A stretch of 64,000 bases of DNA, taken from NCBI RefSeq assembly GCF_000702505.1, contig NZ_JNIM01000001.1, positions 2,418,001 to 2,482,000 on the forward strand. The letters are read 5' to 3'. The notes beneath the pieces were generated by a model. It did not search any database, had not been told where the DNA came from, and was given only the letters and a program-made list of their open reading frames with translations. Origin of the DNA: Thermogemmatispora carboxidivorans. GTDB taxonomy: Bacteria > Chloroflexota > Ktedonobacteria > Ktedonobacterales > Ktedonobacteraceae. This document shows, one piece after another, positions 1 to 8,395 of the stretch. Position numbers and translations under genes: made by a program. Numbering within the stretch: the stretch's first letter is position 1; each line of letters opens with the position of its first letter.

Positions 1-387
1 TATCGGCGCATGCATGAGGGCAGCATGCCCCTGGTCGTGAGTGTCGCACCCCAGGACTCGATTGCCGACGCCGTTGAGCTGCTCCGCCGCTATGGGATCA
101 GCCAGACACCTGTGATGGAGCACGGACGCATGGTCGGCAGCCTGACTGAGGATCTGCTGCTCCAGCATCTGGCCAGCGGAGAATCGCTAAGCGAGAAGAC
201 CGTTGGCTCGCTCCAGGGTCCGCCTTTCCCCGAGCTGCCCGCTGATGCTTCCGTCCAGGAGGCCTATACCCTCTTTCGGAGTGGTCAGTCAGCGGTGGCC
301 GTCATGCAAGGCTCCCAGCTCGAAGGCATCGTCACCCGCAGCGACCTGCTGGAGTTCTGGGCTCACAGCCGCGAGCGAACCTGCTAG
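1..387 (+). CDS. C-terminal CBS-domain pair, probably of cystathionine beta-synthase (5' truncated)
   Basis: The frame is open to the left edge, so this is the 3' end of a longer gene. It encodes two CBS motifs: the first around residues 10-60 (DSIADAVELLRRYGISQ, then GRMVGSLTED) and the second around 75-122 (ASVQEAYTLFRSGQSAVAVM, then LEGIVTRSDLLEFW). The pattern of a first repeat followed by VGS-x-E and a second ending in VTRSDLLE resembles the regulatory tail of actinobacterial-type cystathionine beta-synthase, which condenses serine with homocysteine and binds adenosyl ligands through this tail. The PLP catalytic domain would lie left of the window, so the assignment is inference. It could instead be a stand-alone CBS-pair protein or another CBS-tailed enzyme. 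The stop is at 385-387. Confidence 0.6.
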   Translation, partial: YRRMHEGSMPLVVSVAPQDSIADAVELLRRYGISQTPVMEHGRMVGSLTEDLLLQHLASGESLSEKTVGSLQGPPFPELPADASVQEAYTLFRSGQSAVAVMQGSQLEGIVTRSDLLEFWAHSRERTC

Positions 388-502
388 CTCCCTCTCGCAT
401 CTCTCCCTCACTCTCTTGGTTCGGGAAGCTAGATTGCGCTTGAGCAGCGTAGCAGGAGACAAGGGAGAGCGTGGCATGGCTTCCCCCGCGCTCTCCTTTA
501 GC

Positions 503-531
503 TTGACAAAGCGCAAATCTGCTGCTACCAT
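503..531 (+). promoter_or_regulatory. Sigma-70-like promoter for archease
   Basis: A perfect -35 TTGACA (503-508) and a -10 TACCAT (526-531) are separated by 17 bp. Expected transcription start is near 538, giving a leader of about 165 nt before archease at 703. The rest of the 315-base stretch between 388 and 702 shows nothing else I can name. Confidence 0.65.
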
Positions 532-702
532 GAAAACGTGGTGCTTAAAAGCAGCGGACTGGCCGGCATTCGGGAAGGAGGCAACCATGCAGCACAACGC
601 CAGTGCAGTGTCCCCGGGGGGCAGGAGTGCCACCAGCGAGCCAGGGCTCGCCCGGACGCAGCCAGGGCGAACGATCCTGAGCGGTAGAGAGCGGGCCTAG
701 CT

Positions 703-1131
703 ATGGATGAGCCGCCGTTTGAAGTCTTCGAGCACACAGCAGACGTCGGGCTGCAGGTCTACGGGCGGACACTGCCGGAACTCTTCATCCATGCAGCCGA
801 GGGGATGGAGAGCCTGGTGGTGCCTCTGGAGCAGGTCGAGCCCAGGGTCAGTCAGGAGGTGGAGGTTGAAGGGGATGATCTGGTCTCGCTACTGATTGCC
901 TGGCTCAGCCGCTTGATCTTCCTGTTCGACACTGAGTTCTTGCTCTTTCGCCAGTTCGAGATCGAGGACTTCTCTGAGACCCAACTGAAGATGAAGGCGC
1001 GCGCCAGCGGCGAGCCGTACGATGAGCGGCGCCACGAGCTGAGCAGCGCTATCAAGGCGGTCACCAGGCATCAGGCCGAGGTTGTCCCTACCGCCGACGG
1101 CTACAAGGCACGAATTATCTTCGACATCTAG
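703..1131 (+). CDS. Archease
   Basis: A 142-residue protein of the archease family, the small cofactor that accelerates guanylylation and multiple turnover of RtcB-type RNA ligases. The diagnostic HTADVG motif is at residues 11-16, followed by FIHAAEGMESLV, the central segment in which the chain runs into the LIAWLSRLIFLFDTE helix, and the typical short acidic C-terminus ending in IIFDI. Length is normal for the family. The ATG at 703 has only a weak purine-rich stretch upstream. The next gene on the same strand is rtcB, 414 bp downstream, the partner expected from biochemistry. The wide spacer is unusual for such a pair and contains two hairpins. Confidence 0.9.
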   Translation: MDEPPFEVFEHTADVGLQVYGRTLPELFIHAAEGMESLVVPLEQVEPRVSQEVEVEGDDLVSLLIAWLSRLIFLFDTEFLLFRQFEIEDFSETQLKMKARASGEPYDERRHELSSAIKAVTRHQAEVVPTADGYKARIIFDI

Positions 1132-1327
1132 CGCTCGGCCCGGCTCAGCTCGTCGAAAGTCTCCCGCTTCTCTGCCTTCGCCCGCCGCTCTCTTGTTTGG
1201 CTTACCCAGCGGCCTCGCCATCTCCCCAGTTATCTAGGTGCTTGCTTGCTTGTAGGAGGGAGACTGCGTCTCGCTGTCCATTGCTGCCGCTCTCCCCTCG
1301 GCCTCCCTCCGGGACGGGCCAAAGCGA

Positions 1328-1474
1328 ACGGAGCGGAGACTGGTCCTTCGCCCGCTCCGTCGACCCTCTGCCGCGCCCGGGATTCGACCGGTCCAGGAGC
1401 ATCGTCTTCCATACGGGCCGCCTCCTGGAGACCAGAGAAGAACGGGAACGGGCGAGCTCGCGCTGACCCGTTCC
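1328..1474 (+). other. Two hairpins in the archease-rtcB spacer
   Basis: The 414-base spacer (1132-1545) has no credible ORF. It contains a perfect 9-bp stem (1328-1336 with 1352-1360, 15-nt loop) and a perfect 8-bp stem (1445-1452 with 1467-1474, 14-nt loop). Neither is followed by a T-tract, so they are unlikely to be simple terminators. The second lies about 70 nt upstream of the rtcB start. They could be processing sites or a regulatory leader; the function is unknown. Confidence 0.4.
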
Positions 1475-1545
1475 TGGTTCGATTGGCAGCAACAGCGCGA
1501 GTATCTCAGTGTTTGCGCTGATACGAGATGAAGGAGGGATTCACG

Positions 1546-3009
1546 ATGAGCGACACCGGGGCGAAGATTCCCCTCCAGCGGATTGATGCCTATCGCTGGC
1601 TCATTCCTCAGAGTTACCAGCCGAAGATGCGCGTGCCAGGCATGGTCTACGCCGACGACGCTCTCATGGAACAGATTCGCCAGGACAACTCGCTCCAGCA
1701 GGTAGCCAATGTGGCCACATTGCCGGGCATTGTCGGTTACTCGCTGGCTATGCCCGACATTCATTGGGGCTACGGATTCCCTGTAGGAGGCGTTGCTGCG
1801 ACAGACGCAGAGACAGGAGTGATTTCGCCCGGAGGAATCGGCTTCGATATCAACTGCGGAGTGCGCCTGCTCGCTACAGATCTGAGCTACCAGGAAGTCA
1901 AAGGGCAGGCCGACCGTCTGGCCGATGAACTCTTCCAGCGCCTGCCCTCGGGTGTGGGAGGCAAAGGTATGCGCAGTTTGAGTGAAAGGGAGCTGCGCGA
2001 AGTGATGGTGCGCGGTGCCGCCTGGGCCGTTGAGCAGGGCTATGGCTTCCCGGAAGATCTGGCAGTTACCGAGGAAGAAGGCTGTCTGACCGGTGCCAAT
2101 CCCGATGCCGTCTCAACGACGGCTATCCAGCGCGGTGCTAACCAGCTTGGGAGCCTGGGCGCAGGCAACCACTTCTGCGAAGTTCAGGTCGTCGATCAGA
2201 TCTATGATGAAGAGGCAGCCCAAGCCCTCGGCCTCTATCCCAAGGACCAGGTTGTCACTACCATCCATTGCGGTTCGAGAGGATTCGGGCATCAGGTCGC
2301 TGACGACTTTATCAGAATCGCCGAGTTAATGGTAGCAAGAGAGCATAGTGAGATAGTGGATAAGCAGCTCGCCTATCTGCCGCTGATCTCCCAGGAGGCG
2401 AAAGCCTATCTGGGGGCGATGGCCGCTGCGGCAAACTTCGCCTGGGCCAACCGCCAATTGCTGATGCACGGCGTGCGCCAGGCATTTTCCAGGGTTTTTG
2501 GGCGCCGGGCCCGGCCTGCGGAGATGCCACTCGTCTACGACGTGTGCCACAACATTGCGAAGATAGAAGAGTACCGCATCGACGGTCAGTTGCGGCGTGT
2601 CTGCGTCCATCGCAAAGGGGCGACGCGAGCCTTCCCCGCAGGGCATCCCGCCGTCCCCGAGAAGTATCGCGCCGTTGGCCAGCCGGTGCTGATCCCAGGT
2701 GACATGGGACGCTACTCATTCGTGCTGGTTGGGGCCCCTGGCTCAATGGAACAGAGCTTTGGGACGACCTGCCACGGTGCCGGACGCCAGCGCAGCCGCA
2801 CGGCGGCCAAGAAGGCGATCAGCAGCAAAGACTTGATGGCCCAGCTGGAGGCAAAAGGCATCAGGGTACGAGTGCACAGCAGAGGTCTGCTGGCTGAAGA
2901 GGCTCCCCTGGCCTATAAGGACGCTGAGCAGGTAGTGCGCGTTGTCCACAACGCCGGCCTGGCCAGGCTTGTTGTTCGGCTGCGTCCCATTATCGTCGTC
3001 AAGGGATAA
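1546..3009 (+). CDS. rtcB: RNA-splicing ligase RtcB
   Basis: Joins RNA 2',3'-cyclic phosphate or 3'-phosphate ends to 5'-OH ends through a GMP-histidine intermediate, in tRNA splicing or RNA repair. All signature elements are visible: GGIGFDINCG with metal ligands D101 and C104, GAGNHFCE with H209, IHCGSR with H241, HNIAKIEE with H335, and CHGAGRQRS in which H410 is the guanylylated histidine. The offset of six residues from Pyrococcus RtcB is constant, which supports a full-length enzyme of 487 residues. I chose ATG 1546 because AAGGAGG lies at 1531-1537 with 8-nt spacing; the upstream ATG at 1528 precedes that site. Archease is the upstream neighbour on the same strand. The gene ends against a convergent GT87-like gene with a nested hairpin between them. 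Confidence 0.96.
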   Translation: MSDTGAKIPLQRIDAYRWLIPQSYQPKMRVPGMVYADDALMEQIRQDNSLQQVANVATLPGIVGYSLAMPDIHWGYGFPVGGVAATDAETGVISPGGIGFDINCGVRLLATDLSYQEVKGQADRLADELFQRLPSGVGGKGMRSLSERELREVMVRGAAWAVEQGYGFPEDLAVTEEEGCLTGANPDAVSTTAIQRGANQLGSLGAGNHFCEVQVVDQIYDEEAAQALGLYPKDQVVTTIHCGSRGFGHQVADDFIRIAELMVAREHSEIVDKQLAYLPLISQEAKAYLGAMAAAANFAWANRQLLMHGVRQAFSRVFGRRARPAEMPLVYDVCHNIAKIEEYRIDGQLRRVCVHRKGATRAFPAGHPAVPEKYRAVGQPVLIPGDMGRYSFVLVGAPGSMEQSFGTTCHGAGRQRSRTAAKKAISSKDLMAQLEAKGIRVRVHSRGLLAEEAPLAYKDAEQVVRVVHNAGLARLVVRLRPIIVVKG

Positions 3010-3045
3010 GCGGGCCGGCCTCCCCAACGACCGGATAGAGCGATG

Positions 3046-3095
3046 CAGCCGGGAAGAGGCAGCGCTGGATTGAGGACTGCCCCGCTTCCCGGCTG
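3046..3095. terminator. Bidirectional hairpin between rtcB and the GT87-like gene
   Basis: A perfect 11-bp stem (CAGCCGGGAAG at 3046-3056 with its complement at 3085-3095) encloses a second 5-bp stem (3058-3062 with 3077-3081). It sits between two convergent stop codons. There is no strong T-tract on either side. Confidence 0.5.
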
Positions 3096-3111
3096 ACTGG
3101 TTCGTCCCTCC

Positions 3112-4599
3112 TCAGCGGTACCTCTCTGCTTCTCGTATGGTTTCTGCTCTCTCCTCGATCTGAGCCGCCAGCCGTGGCTCACAGCGTCGGCGCAGCCCCA
3201 GCAAATTGAAGAGGTAGCCGATGGTGAGCAGCAAGAAGAGAAGGTTGCGCAGCTCGACCAGAGGAAGAAAACCCGGTACGCGCCAGACCTGGGTAGCATC
3301 CTGGACACGGGTATAAAGGAAGGGATAAATGAGCGAGGTCTGCAGGGCGATCAGCCCGAACCACAGCAACCAGCGGCGCTGCGTCGCCGTCAGATAGGCC
3401 ACGAGCGGCATCAACCAGATCAGATACTGCGGGCTAAAGACTTTGCCCGTCGCCACGAAGATCAGCAGGGCCGCCAGGGCCGCCTCTGCAAAGGCCAGCC
3501 GTCCACGCGCACTCTGCCAGAGCACCAGCCCATAGCCGGCCAGCAGCGCCAGCGTACTGCCGAGCGAGACGGCAGGGACCAGGGGACTGAGCAGGTTAAT
3601 CGAGCCGTAGGTATAGACGACGTGCACCGTCTGCCCGGCCAGGGCCGCCAGCCAGATCACCAGCGTACCACTAGACTCAATCTGCACAGGACGCTGAGCG
3701 AAATAAGCAAGCTGACTGGCCACCGCTCCCTGAAAGTCCAGCAGTGCAAAGACTCCCGTCGTTCCGAGCAGCAGCGCGAGACAGAGCAGCAGATTCCGCC
3801 AGTGGCAGCGCCGCAGCCACGAGAGCGCATGCATCACCCATCCTGAGATCCCTAGAGGAGTCCTGGCTGCTCCCTGCAGGCCGCTGCTGCTTGCTGCCCT
3901 CGCAGCCTGCTGCTCCGCAAAGAACAGCGGGGGCAAGAGCAGGAGGGGATAGATCTTCAACAGGATGGCCAGGGCCAGCGCGCCATAGGCTGCTCTCCAA
4001 CGACGGCGCTCCGCGGCCAAGACACAGAGCAAAGTCAGGGCCGCTGGCACAAGATCAAAGCGCAACAAGGCGAGGCCCCACTCGCCCAGGAATAAGTAGC
4101 AGGTGAAGGCCAGGGCCGCCCCGCGTGGTCCCCAACGTAACAGGAGCCAGTAGATAAAGAGCGCAGCCAGCGCCATCAACAGCCCGAAAACGAGGGGATA
4201 GTAGGCCGTGGGCACAAGCAGGCCGGGGGTGAAGAGGATGAGCGTCAATGGAGGGTACTCGATGGGCAGCGTATGCAAAGGCGGTAGCTTCTCCACCTGA
4301 GCGGGCAAAAACGAGCAATCGATCTGGGGGGCTAGCGCATGAGCCTGGCCTCCGAACCAGAACGCCAGCGCATAGCACTCGTAGCGCGTCACGTCCGAGG
4401 TGGGCCAGACCATCTGCCAGGAAGAAAGTGCCAGCATGACCAGGAGCGCCAGCGCCAGCGGTAGGAAGGAGAGCGCTCCCCCGGTGGGATTAGCCAGGCG
4501 CTCTAGCCCGCGTCTGATTCCCTGGGTAACGCCCAAGAGAGCGGAGAGGGGGGTCTCCGCAGCGGGGAGGCCTCCCGAACTGCTGCGCACATTTGACAT
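3112..4599 (-). CDS. GT87/DUF2029-like polytopic membrane glycosyltransferase
   Basis: A 495-residue integral membrane protein with about ten to twelve hydrophobic helices starting near residue 45. The segment LLRFDLVPAALTLLCVLA followed by a basic loop and ALALAILLKIYPLLLLP is characteristic of the DUF2029/GT87 family, which uses polyprenyl-phosphate-linked mannose or related donors on the outer face of the membrane. The acidic residue pair expected early in the chain may be the D in TSDVTRYECYA near the first external loop. A soluble, serine-rich loop sits around residues 235-255. The substrate cannot be told from sequence. It stands alone, convergent with rtcB and divergent from the peroxiredoxin gene. 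No clear Shine-Dalgarno precedes the ATG at 4599. Confidence is high for a membrane glycosyltransferase, moderate for the family. Confidence 0.75.
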   Translation of the reverse strand: MSNVRSSSGGLPAAETPLSALLGVTQGIRRGLERLANPTGGALSFLPLALALLVMLALSSWQMVWPTSDVTRYECYALAFWFGGQAHALAPQIDCSFLPAQVEKLPPLHTLPIEYPPLTLILFTPGLLVPTAYYPLVFGLLMALAALFIYWLLLRWGPRGAALAFTCYLFLGEWGLALLRFDLVPAALTLLCVLAAERRRWRAAYGALALAILLKIYPLLLLPPLFFAEQQAARAASSSGLQGAARTPLGISGWVMHALSWLRRCHWRNLLLCLALLLGTTGVFALLDFQGAVASQLAYFAQRPVQIESSGTLVIWLAALAGQTVHVVYTYGSINLLSPLVPAVSLGSTLALLAGYGLVLWQSARGRLAFAEAALAALLIFVATGKVFSPQYLIWLMPLVAYLTATQRRWLLWFGLIALQTSLIYPFLYTRVQDATQVWRVPGFLPLVELRNLLFLLLTIGYLFNLLGLRRRCEPRLAAQIEERAETIREAERYR

Positions 4600-4972
4600 A
4601 CCGTTCTCACCAGACTACAATTCGGAACAGCACCAGAGGGGAACCGCCCGACAAGGGGGCGGGCTTTCTTCCCAGAAGTACCTGACAACTGCCTGCCTTA
4701 TCCCATCGGGAGGCATTGGGAGCGCAGTGCTCAGCTCGGGGCGCGCCCACTCTCCTCGCGTGTCGGCCTCGACCTCGCCTGATCAGCGCAGACCGAGGCC
4801 AGGGCCAGAGGTTCCTCGGGCAAGGCAGCTTGCACCAAGGATAGAGCAATGGCTCTGGTCTGTCAAGCAGCCTGGGGCAAGCATCCTGCCCGCTCGTCGC
4901 CCCAGCCCTCACCGGATGGGTCAGAGGCCGAAGCAATTATTGCACTGCTTGTGAGAGGAGGACCCAATTCAG
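4600..4972. other. Divergent intergenic region, GT87-like / peroxiredoxin
   Basis: No convincing ORF and no promoter I can place confidently in either direction. A short GC hairpin (GCCCG at 4646-4650 with CGGGC at 4660-4664) followed by TTTCTT is terminator-like on the plus strand, although no plus-strand gene lies just upstream of it. Confidence 0.3.
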
Positions 4973-5473
4973 ATGGCTGAGTCCGCCCGTTCCTACACGA
5001 AGACACTCAAGATCGGCGATGTCGCTCCCGACTTTACCCTTAAAAGCCACGTCCGCGAAGACTGGCATCTAGCCGACTTCCGCGGCAAGAAAAACGTCGT
5101 TCTTGCTTTTGTGCCATTTGCTTTCAGCCGCGTCTGCTCAGCACAGCTGCCTTCCTATGAGCGCGAGCTGGAGCGCTTCCGGAGCGCCGACACCGAGGTT
5201 GTTGCCATCAGCATGGACAGCGTCTATGCCCTGGATGCCTGGTCACAGGCGATGCGCACCTCCTTTCCACTGCTCTCTGACTTCTATCCCCAGGGAGCCG
5301 TTGCCGACCTGTATGGAGTGCGCCATCCAGCAGGCATGGCAGAGCGCGCCGTCATCGTGATTGATAAAGAAGGCCTCATCCGTCACATCGAGGTCACCGC
5401 GAGTCCTTCCGACCTGCCTGATAACCAGAAGCTCTTCGAAGTCCTGCGCACGCTCCAGGCCCAGGCAAGCTAG
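4973..5473 (+). CDS. 1-Cys peroxiredoxin of the AhpC/TSA superfamily
   Basis: A 166-residue thiol peroxidase that reduces hydrogen peroxide or organic peroxides. The active-site motif is PFAFSRVC, with P48, S52 (in place of the usual Thr) and peroxidatic C55. This is the only cysteine in the protein, so there is no resolving cysteine and reduction must come from an external thiol, as in AhpE-like enzymes. The thioredoxin fold is recognisable from GDVAPDFTL at residues 15-23, VVAISMDS in the middle and the arginine in ERAVIVID near 128. GAGAGGAGG lies about 11 nt before the ATG, supporting this start. It appears monocistronic; the downstream spacer is rich in inverted repeats. Confidence 0.9.
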   Translation: MAESARSYTKTLKIGDVAPDFTLKSHVREDWHLADFRGKKNVVLAFVPFAFSRVCSAQLPSYERELERFRSADTEVVAISMDSVYALDAWSQAMRTSFPLLSDFYPQGAVADLYGVRHPAGMAERAVIVIDKEGLIRHIEVTASPSDLPDNQKLFEVLRTLQAQAS

Positions 5474-5495
5474 CCCGGCCTGGAGCGTCCTCCTC

Positions 5496-5564
5496 CCAGT
5501 CAGCCGGCCAGTGGCTGCCGCCGGCACCTGCAAAGCGGCTCGGGCAGGCAGGCTGGCTGACTGG
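5496..5564 (+). terminator. Long-loop stem downstream of the peroxiredoxin gene
   Basis: A 10-bp perfect inverted repeat (5496-5505 with 5555-5564) encloses a GCCGGC/GCCGGC stem (5503-5508 with 5520-5525) that competes with it. Position just after the stop suggests termination or mRNA 3'-end protection. No T-tract. Confidence 0.35.
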
Positions 5565-5618
5565 AGAGCGATCCCTCCGCCCTATTCCATCCACACAAGA
5601 GCAACCGGACGGAGCACA

Positions 5619-5647
5619 TTGACGTACCGAAGAATTTGCGCTATCAT
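5619..5647 (+). promoter_or_regulatory. Promoter for the nfeD-slipin operon
   Basis: TTGACG (5619-5624) and TATCAT (5642-5647) are separated by exactly 17 bp, each matching consensus at five of six positions. The transcript should start near 5654, leaving an untranslated leader of about 300 nt before 5961. I see no ORF with a ribosome site in that leader. Confidence 0.7.
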
Positions 5648-5960
5648 CTCCTATAGCAATAAGCAATATCCCAGACCAGTCAGAGGAGGCGCGCACGGCC
5701 AGGGCGAACGCGACGCCAGCCGGGTCGGGTTGGCTCAGTCCCAGGCGTAGCGAGCGAATGAGGGAGCGGAGGGAGGTGAGAGGAACGCGAAGGGAAAGGG
5801 AAGGCCACAAAGAAAGCAGAAGGAGAGGTGACCGGTAGGCGGATCTCCCTCTTAGCTAAGCGCAGGCCCCTCTGGATCGAACTGGCCTGGAGCCTGGGAT
5901 CGGCAGCAGCAGAGAGCTGCAGCAGGGCGCTGCAGTCTTCCACCACAAAGGACAGAAGCT

Positions 5961-7406
5961 ATGGACATGCGCCATCATCGACGAGCGCCGAACGGCGTGC
6001 GGTCCCTGATGCTCGGGCTTGCCTCCCTGATCACGGTCCTCCTGGCTGGGGCAGGAACAGCCAGCCTGGGCGCACAACCCGCGTGGGCCGCCTCCCCACA
6101 CGTTGATGTGGTCAACCTCAACAGCGACATCAACCCGGGCGCGGCGCGCTTCCTCCAGCAGGCCATTAGCACGGCAGCTAGCGATGGGGCCCAAGCGCTG
6201 GTCATTGTCATCGATACCCCAGGTGGTGATCTGGATTCCATGAAGCAGATCACCCAGGCTGAGCTGGCCAGCACGGTTCCCATTCTCTCCTATGTCTATC
6301 CGCCAGGGGCGCGCGCTGCCTCAGCGGGGGCCTTTGTAGCGCTCTCCGCTCCAATTGCTGCAATGGCTCCCACCACACGCATCGGCGCCTCCAGTCCAGT
6401 GAGCAGCACTGGTGGCAACCTCGATTCCACCCTGCTCAAGAAGATCGAGAATGACCTCGTTGCCCAGATCACCGGCACCCAGAACCGCTACGGACGCAAC
6501 GCCACCCTGGCAGCGAAAATGGTCACCGAAGCCGCTTCCTACGATGATCAGACTGCTCTGCGCGAGCACATCGTCGACCTCGGCGCGCGCTCACTCTCCG
6601 AGCTGCTGCAGCGTGCCGACGGACGAAGCGTTACCCTGGCCTCCGGACGCAGCGTTGTGCTACACACAGCCAGAGCCGCTTTCGCGACCCTCAATCCGGG
6701 GCTGTTCGAGGCGCTCTATAGCTTTCTTCTCGACCCCAACGTGGTCTTTCTCCTCTTCATTATCGCACTGATTGGCCTCTACCTGGAGATCTCCCACCCT
6801 GGGGCCATTGTGCCCGGCGTCGTGGGAGGCATTGCTCTCATCCTCTTCCTGCTGGGGGCGGGATCACTCTCTCCCAACTGGACTGGCCTGCTGCTCATGG
6901 GTCTGGCCTTCGTCTTACTGGTTCTGGATGTCCGCCTTCCCTCGCATGGTGTCCTGACTGTGGGAGCGGTTATCTCGCTCATTATCGGCTCTTTGCTCTT
7001 CTTCAACAGCGATCAGGCGGAGCATGGTCCAGGAGTCACCCCCTGGATCGTCTACCTCATGGCGGGAGTTGTTGGTCTGCTCAGCCTGGCTCTGGTCAGC
7101 GTTGTTGTGCGGGCACAGCGCGAGCGCCGCCCCTCGGGAGTTGAGAGCATGATCGGGTCCCGCGCAGTCACGCTGACGCCGCTGACACCGAGTGGCAGAG
7201 TGAACTACTGCGGTGAGAATTGGGCCGCCAGCCTGGTTGAGCCGTATACTTCTCTCGATGAAGGCTGCGAAGTGACTATTGTAGCTGTCGAGGGCCTCCG
7301 CCTCTATGTCCGGCCAAGCCTGCCGCCGGCCCCACCCACCGACGGCACACCAACAGTCCCACCCTCAGAAAAGGAGGATTCCCCATGGGAAACTCTCTCG
7401 CTATAA
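5961..7406 (+). CDS. NfeD-family membrane serine protease (ClpP-like, long form)
   Basis: A 481-residue protein of the long NfeD type (1510-N / STOPP). A signal peptide (residues 14-44, ending AWAAS) is followed by a ClpP-crotonase fold carrying IDTPGGD at 85-90 and the nucleophile S121 in ARAASAGAF. The general-base lysine is expected at K160 or K161 in the following helix, a Ser-Lys dyad as in the archaeal homologue. Four or five helices span about 245-375, then comes a C-terminal OB-fold NfeD domain (GSRAVTLTPLTPSGRV onward). Known homologues cleave the C-terminal region of stomatin-type proteins. The slipin gene overlaps its 3' end by 22 bp, which matches that functional pairing. A 17-bp-spaced promoter lies about 310 bp upstream. 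Confidence 0.9.
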   Translation: MDMRHHRRAPNGVRSLMLGLASLITVLLAGAGTASLGAQPAWAASPHVDVVNLNSDINPGAARFLQQAISTAASDGAQALVIVIDTPGGDLDSMKQITQAELASTVPILSYVYPPGARAASAGAFVALSAPIAAMAPTTRIGASSPVSSTGGNLDSTLLKKIENDLVAQITGTQNRYGRNATLAAKMVTEAASYDDQTALREHIVDLGARSLSELLQRADGRSVTLASGRSVVLHTARAAFATLNPGLFEALYSFLLDPNVVFLLFIIALIGLYLEISHPGAIVPGVVGGIALILFLLGAGSLSPNWTGLLLMGLAFVLLVLDVRLPSHGVLTVGAVISLIIGSLLFFNSDQAEHGPGVTPWIVYLMAGVVGLLSLALVSVVVRAQRERRPSGVESMIGSRAVTLTPLTPSGRVNYCGENWAASLVEPYTSLDEGCEVTIVAVEGLRLYVRPSLPPAPPTDGTPTVPPSEKEDSPWETLSL

Positions 7407-8224
7407 GTGCCATTTTCGTCATTGGTCTCATTGTCGTGCTCATCTTGCTTTCTGGCCTGCGTGTCATCCAGCAGTATGAGCGCGGCGTCCTCTTTGTCCT
7501 TGGCAACCTGCGCGGCACGCGGGGTCCTGGCCTGTGCTGGATTCCCCCCGTGATCGCACGCCTGCTGAGAGTCGACCTGCGCATCGTTACCCTGACTGTA
7601 CCCCCGCAGGAGGTCATTACCCGCGACAACGTCACCGTCAAGGTGACCGCTGTCATCTACTTCTACGTGGTCAATCCTGAAGCTGCCATTGTCAACGTCA
7701 TGAACTACCTGCAGGCTACCACACAGATAGGCCAGACCACCTTGCGCAATGTCCTGGGACAGTCAGAGCTGGATGAGCTACTTGCCCAACGTAACAAGAT
7801 CAACCGTGAGCTGCAGGCCATCATTGATGAGTTCACGGAGCGCTGGGGCGTCAAAGTGACTGCGGTCGAAATCAAAGATGTGGAACTGCCAGCAACTATG
7901 CAGCGTGCTATGGCCAAGCAGGCAGAGGCGGAGCGCGAGAAGCGCGCCAAGATCATCCATGCTGAAGGCGAGCTCCAAGCGGCCACGCAACTGGCCCAGG
8001 CAGCTAACATCATTGCCGCCGAGCCGGGTGCTCTGCAGCTGCGCTATCTCCAGACCCTGACCGAGATCGCGGTGGAAAAGAACTCGACCATCATTTTCCC
8101 ACTGCCACTTGATCTCATCGAGCCGCTGCTCAGGACGCTGCATGCTGCTCGTGAGGGTCGGGCTGCACCAGCGCCCCAGGATGGTCCACGCCCTAGACCG
8201 GCCTCGCCTTACTCTCAGGGCTGA
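7385..8224 (+). CDS. Slipin (stomatin/SPFH-domain membrane protein)
   Basis: A 279-residue slipin with one N-terminal membrane anchor (residues 7-25), then the SPFH/Band 7 domain (VIQQYERGVLFVLGNLRG, VPPQEVITRDNVTVKV), and a coiled alanine/glutamate-rich helix (AKQAEAEREKRAKIIHAEGE) that mediates oligomerisation. It forms scaffold-like assemblies on the inner membrane. The start ATG at 7385 is preceded by AAAGGAGG at 7370-7377 inside the nfeD coding region, so the two genes overlap by 22 bp in different frames and are almost certainly co-translated. The C-terminus has a hydrophobic stretch (IIFPLPLDLI), the kind of site NfeD proteases are known to cut in archaeal stomatin. Confidence 0.93.
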   Translation: MGNSLAISAIFVIGLIVVLILLSGLRVIQQYERGVLFVLGNLRGTRGPGLCWIPPVIARLLRVDLRIVTLTVPPQEVITRDNVTVKVTAVIYFYVVNPEAAIVNVMNYLQATTQIGQTTLRNVLGQSELDELLAQRNKINRELQAIIDEFTERWGVKVTAVEIKDVELPATMQRAMAKQAEAEREKRAKIIHAEGELQAATQLAQAANIIAAEPGALQLRYLQTLTEIAVEKNSTIIFPLPLDLIEPLLRTLHAAREGRAAPAPQDGPRPRPASPYSQG

Positions 8225-8269
8225 GCGAAGCGGCGCAGGGAGCAGCCAATAGCAGGCGAGAGACGAAGA

Positions 8270-8319
8270 GAAGAGGCCCTGGCCCACAACTCTACTGGCG
8301 CAAGCCCCCCGGCCTCTTC
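8270..8319. terminator. Bidirectional hairpin between slipin and pyrE genes
   Basis: GAAGAGGCC (8270-8278) pairs perfectly with GGCCTCTTC (8311-8319) across a 32-nt loop. It sits between two convergent stops. On the plus strand a pyrimidine-rich stretch (CTTCCCTTCGCCTTG) follows. Confidence 0.45.
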
Positions 8320-8395
8320 CTTCCCTTCGCCTTGCAGCGTGCTCTACGGTTGCTGGTCAGGTCCCACCTGGCGGCCTGCTACCAGTCCTCGCTGG

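Noticed and set aside
1460..1500. tRNA-like T-arm sequence (GGTTCGATT) near 1476
   Set aside because: No pairing partner for a T-stem and no acceptor or anticodon arms; not a tRNA.
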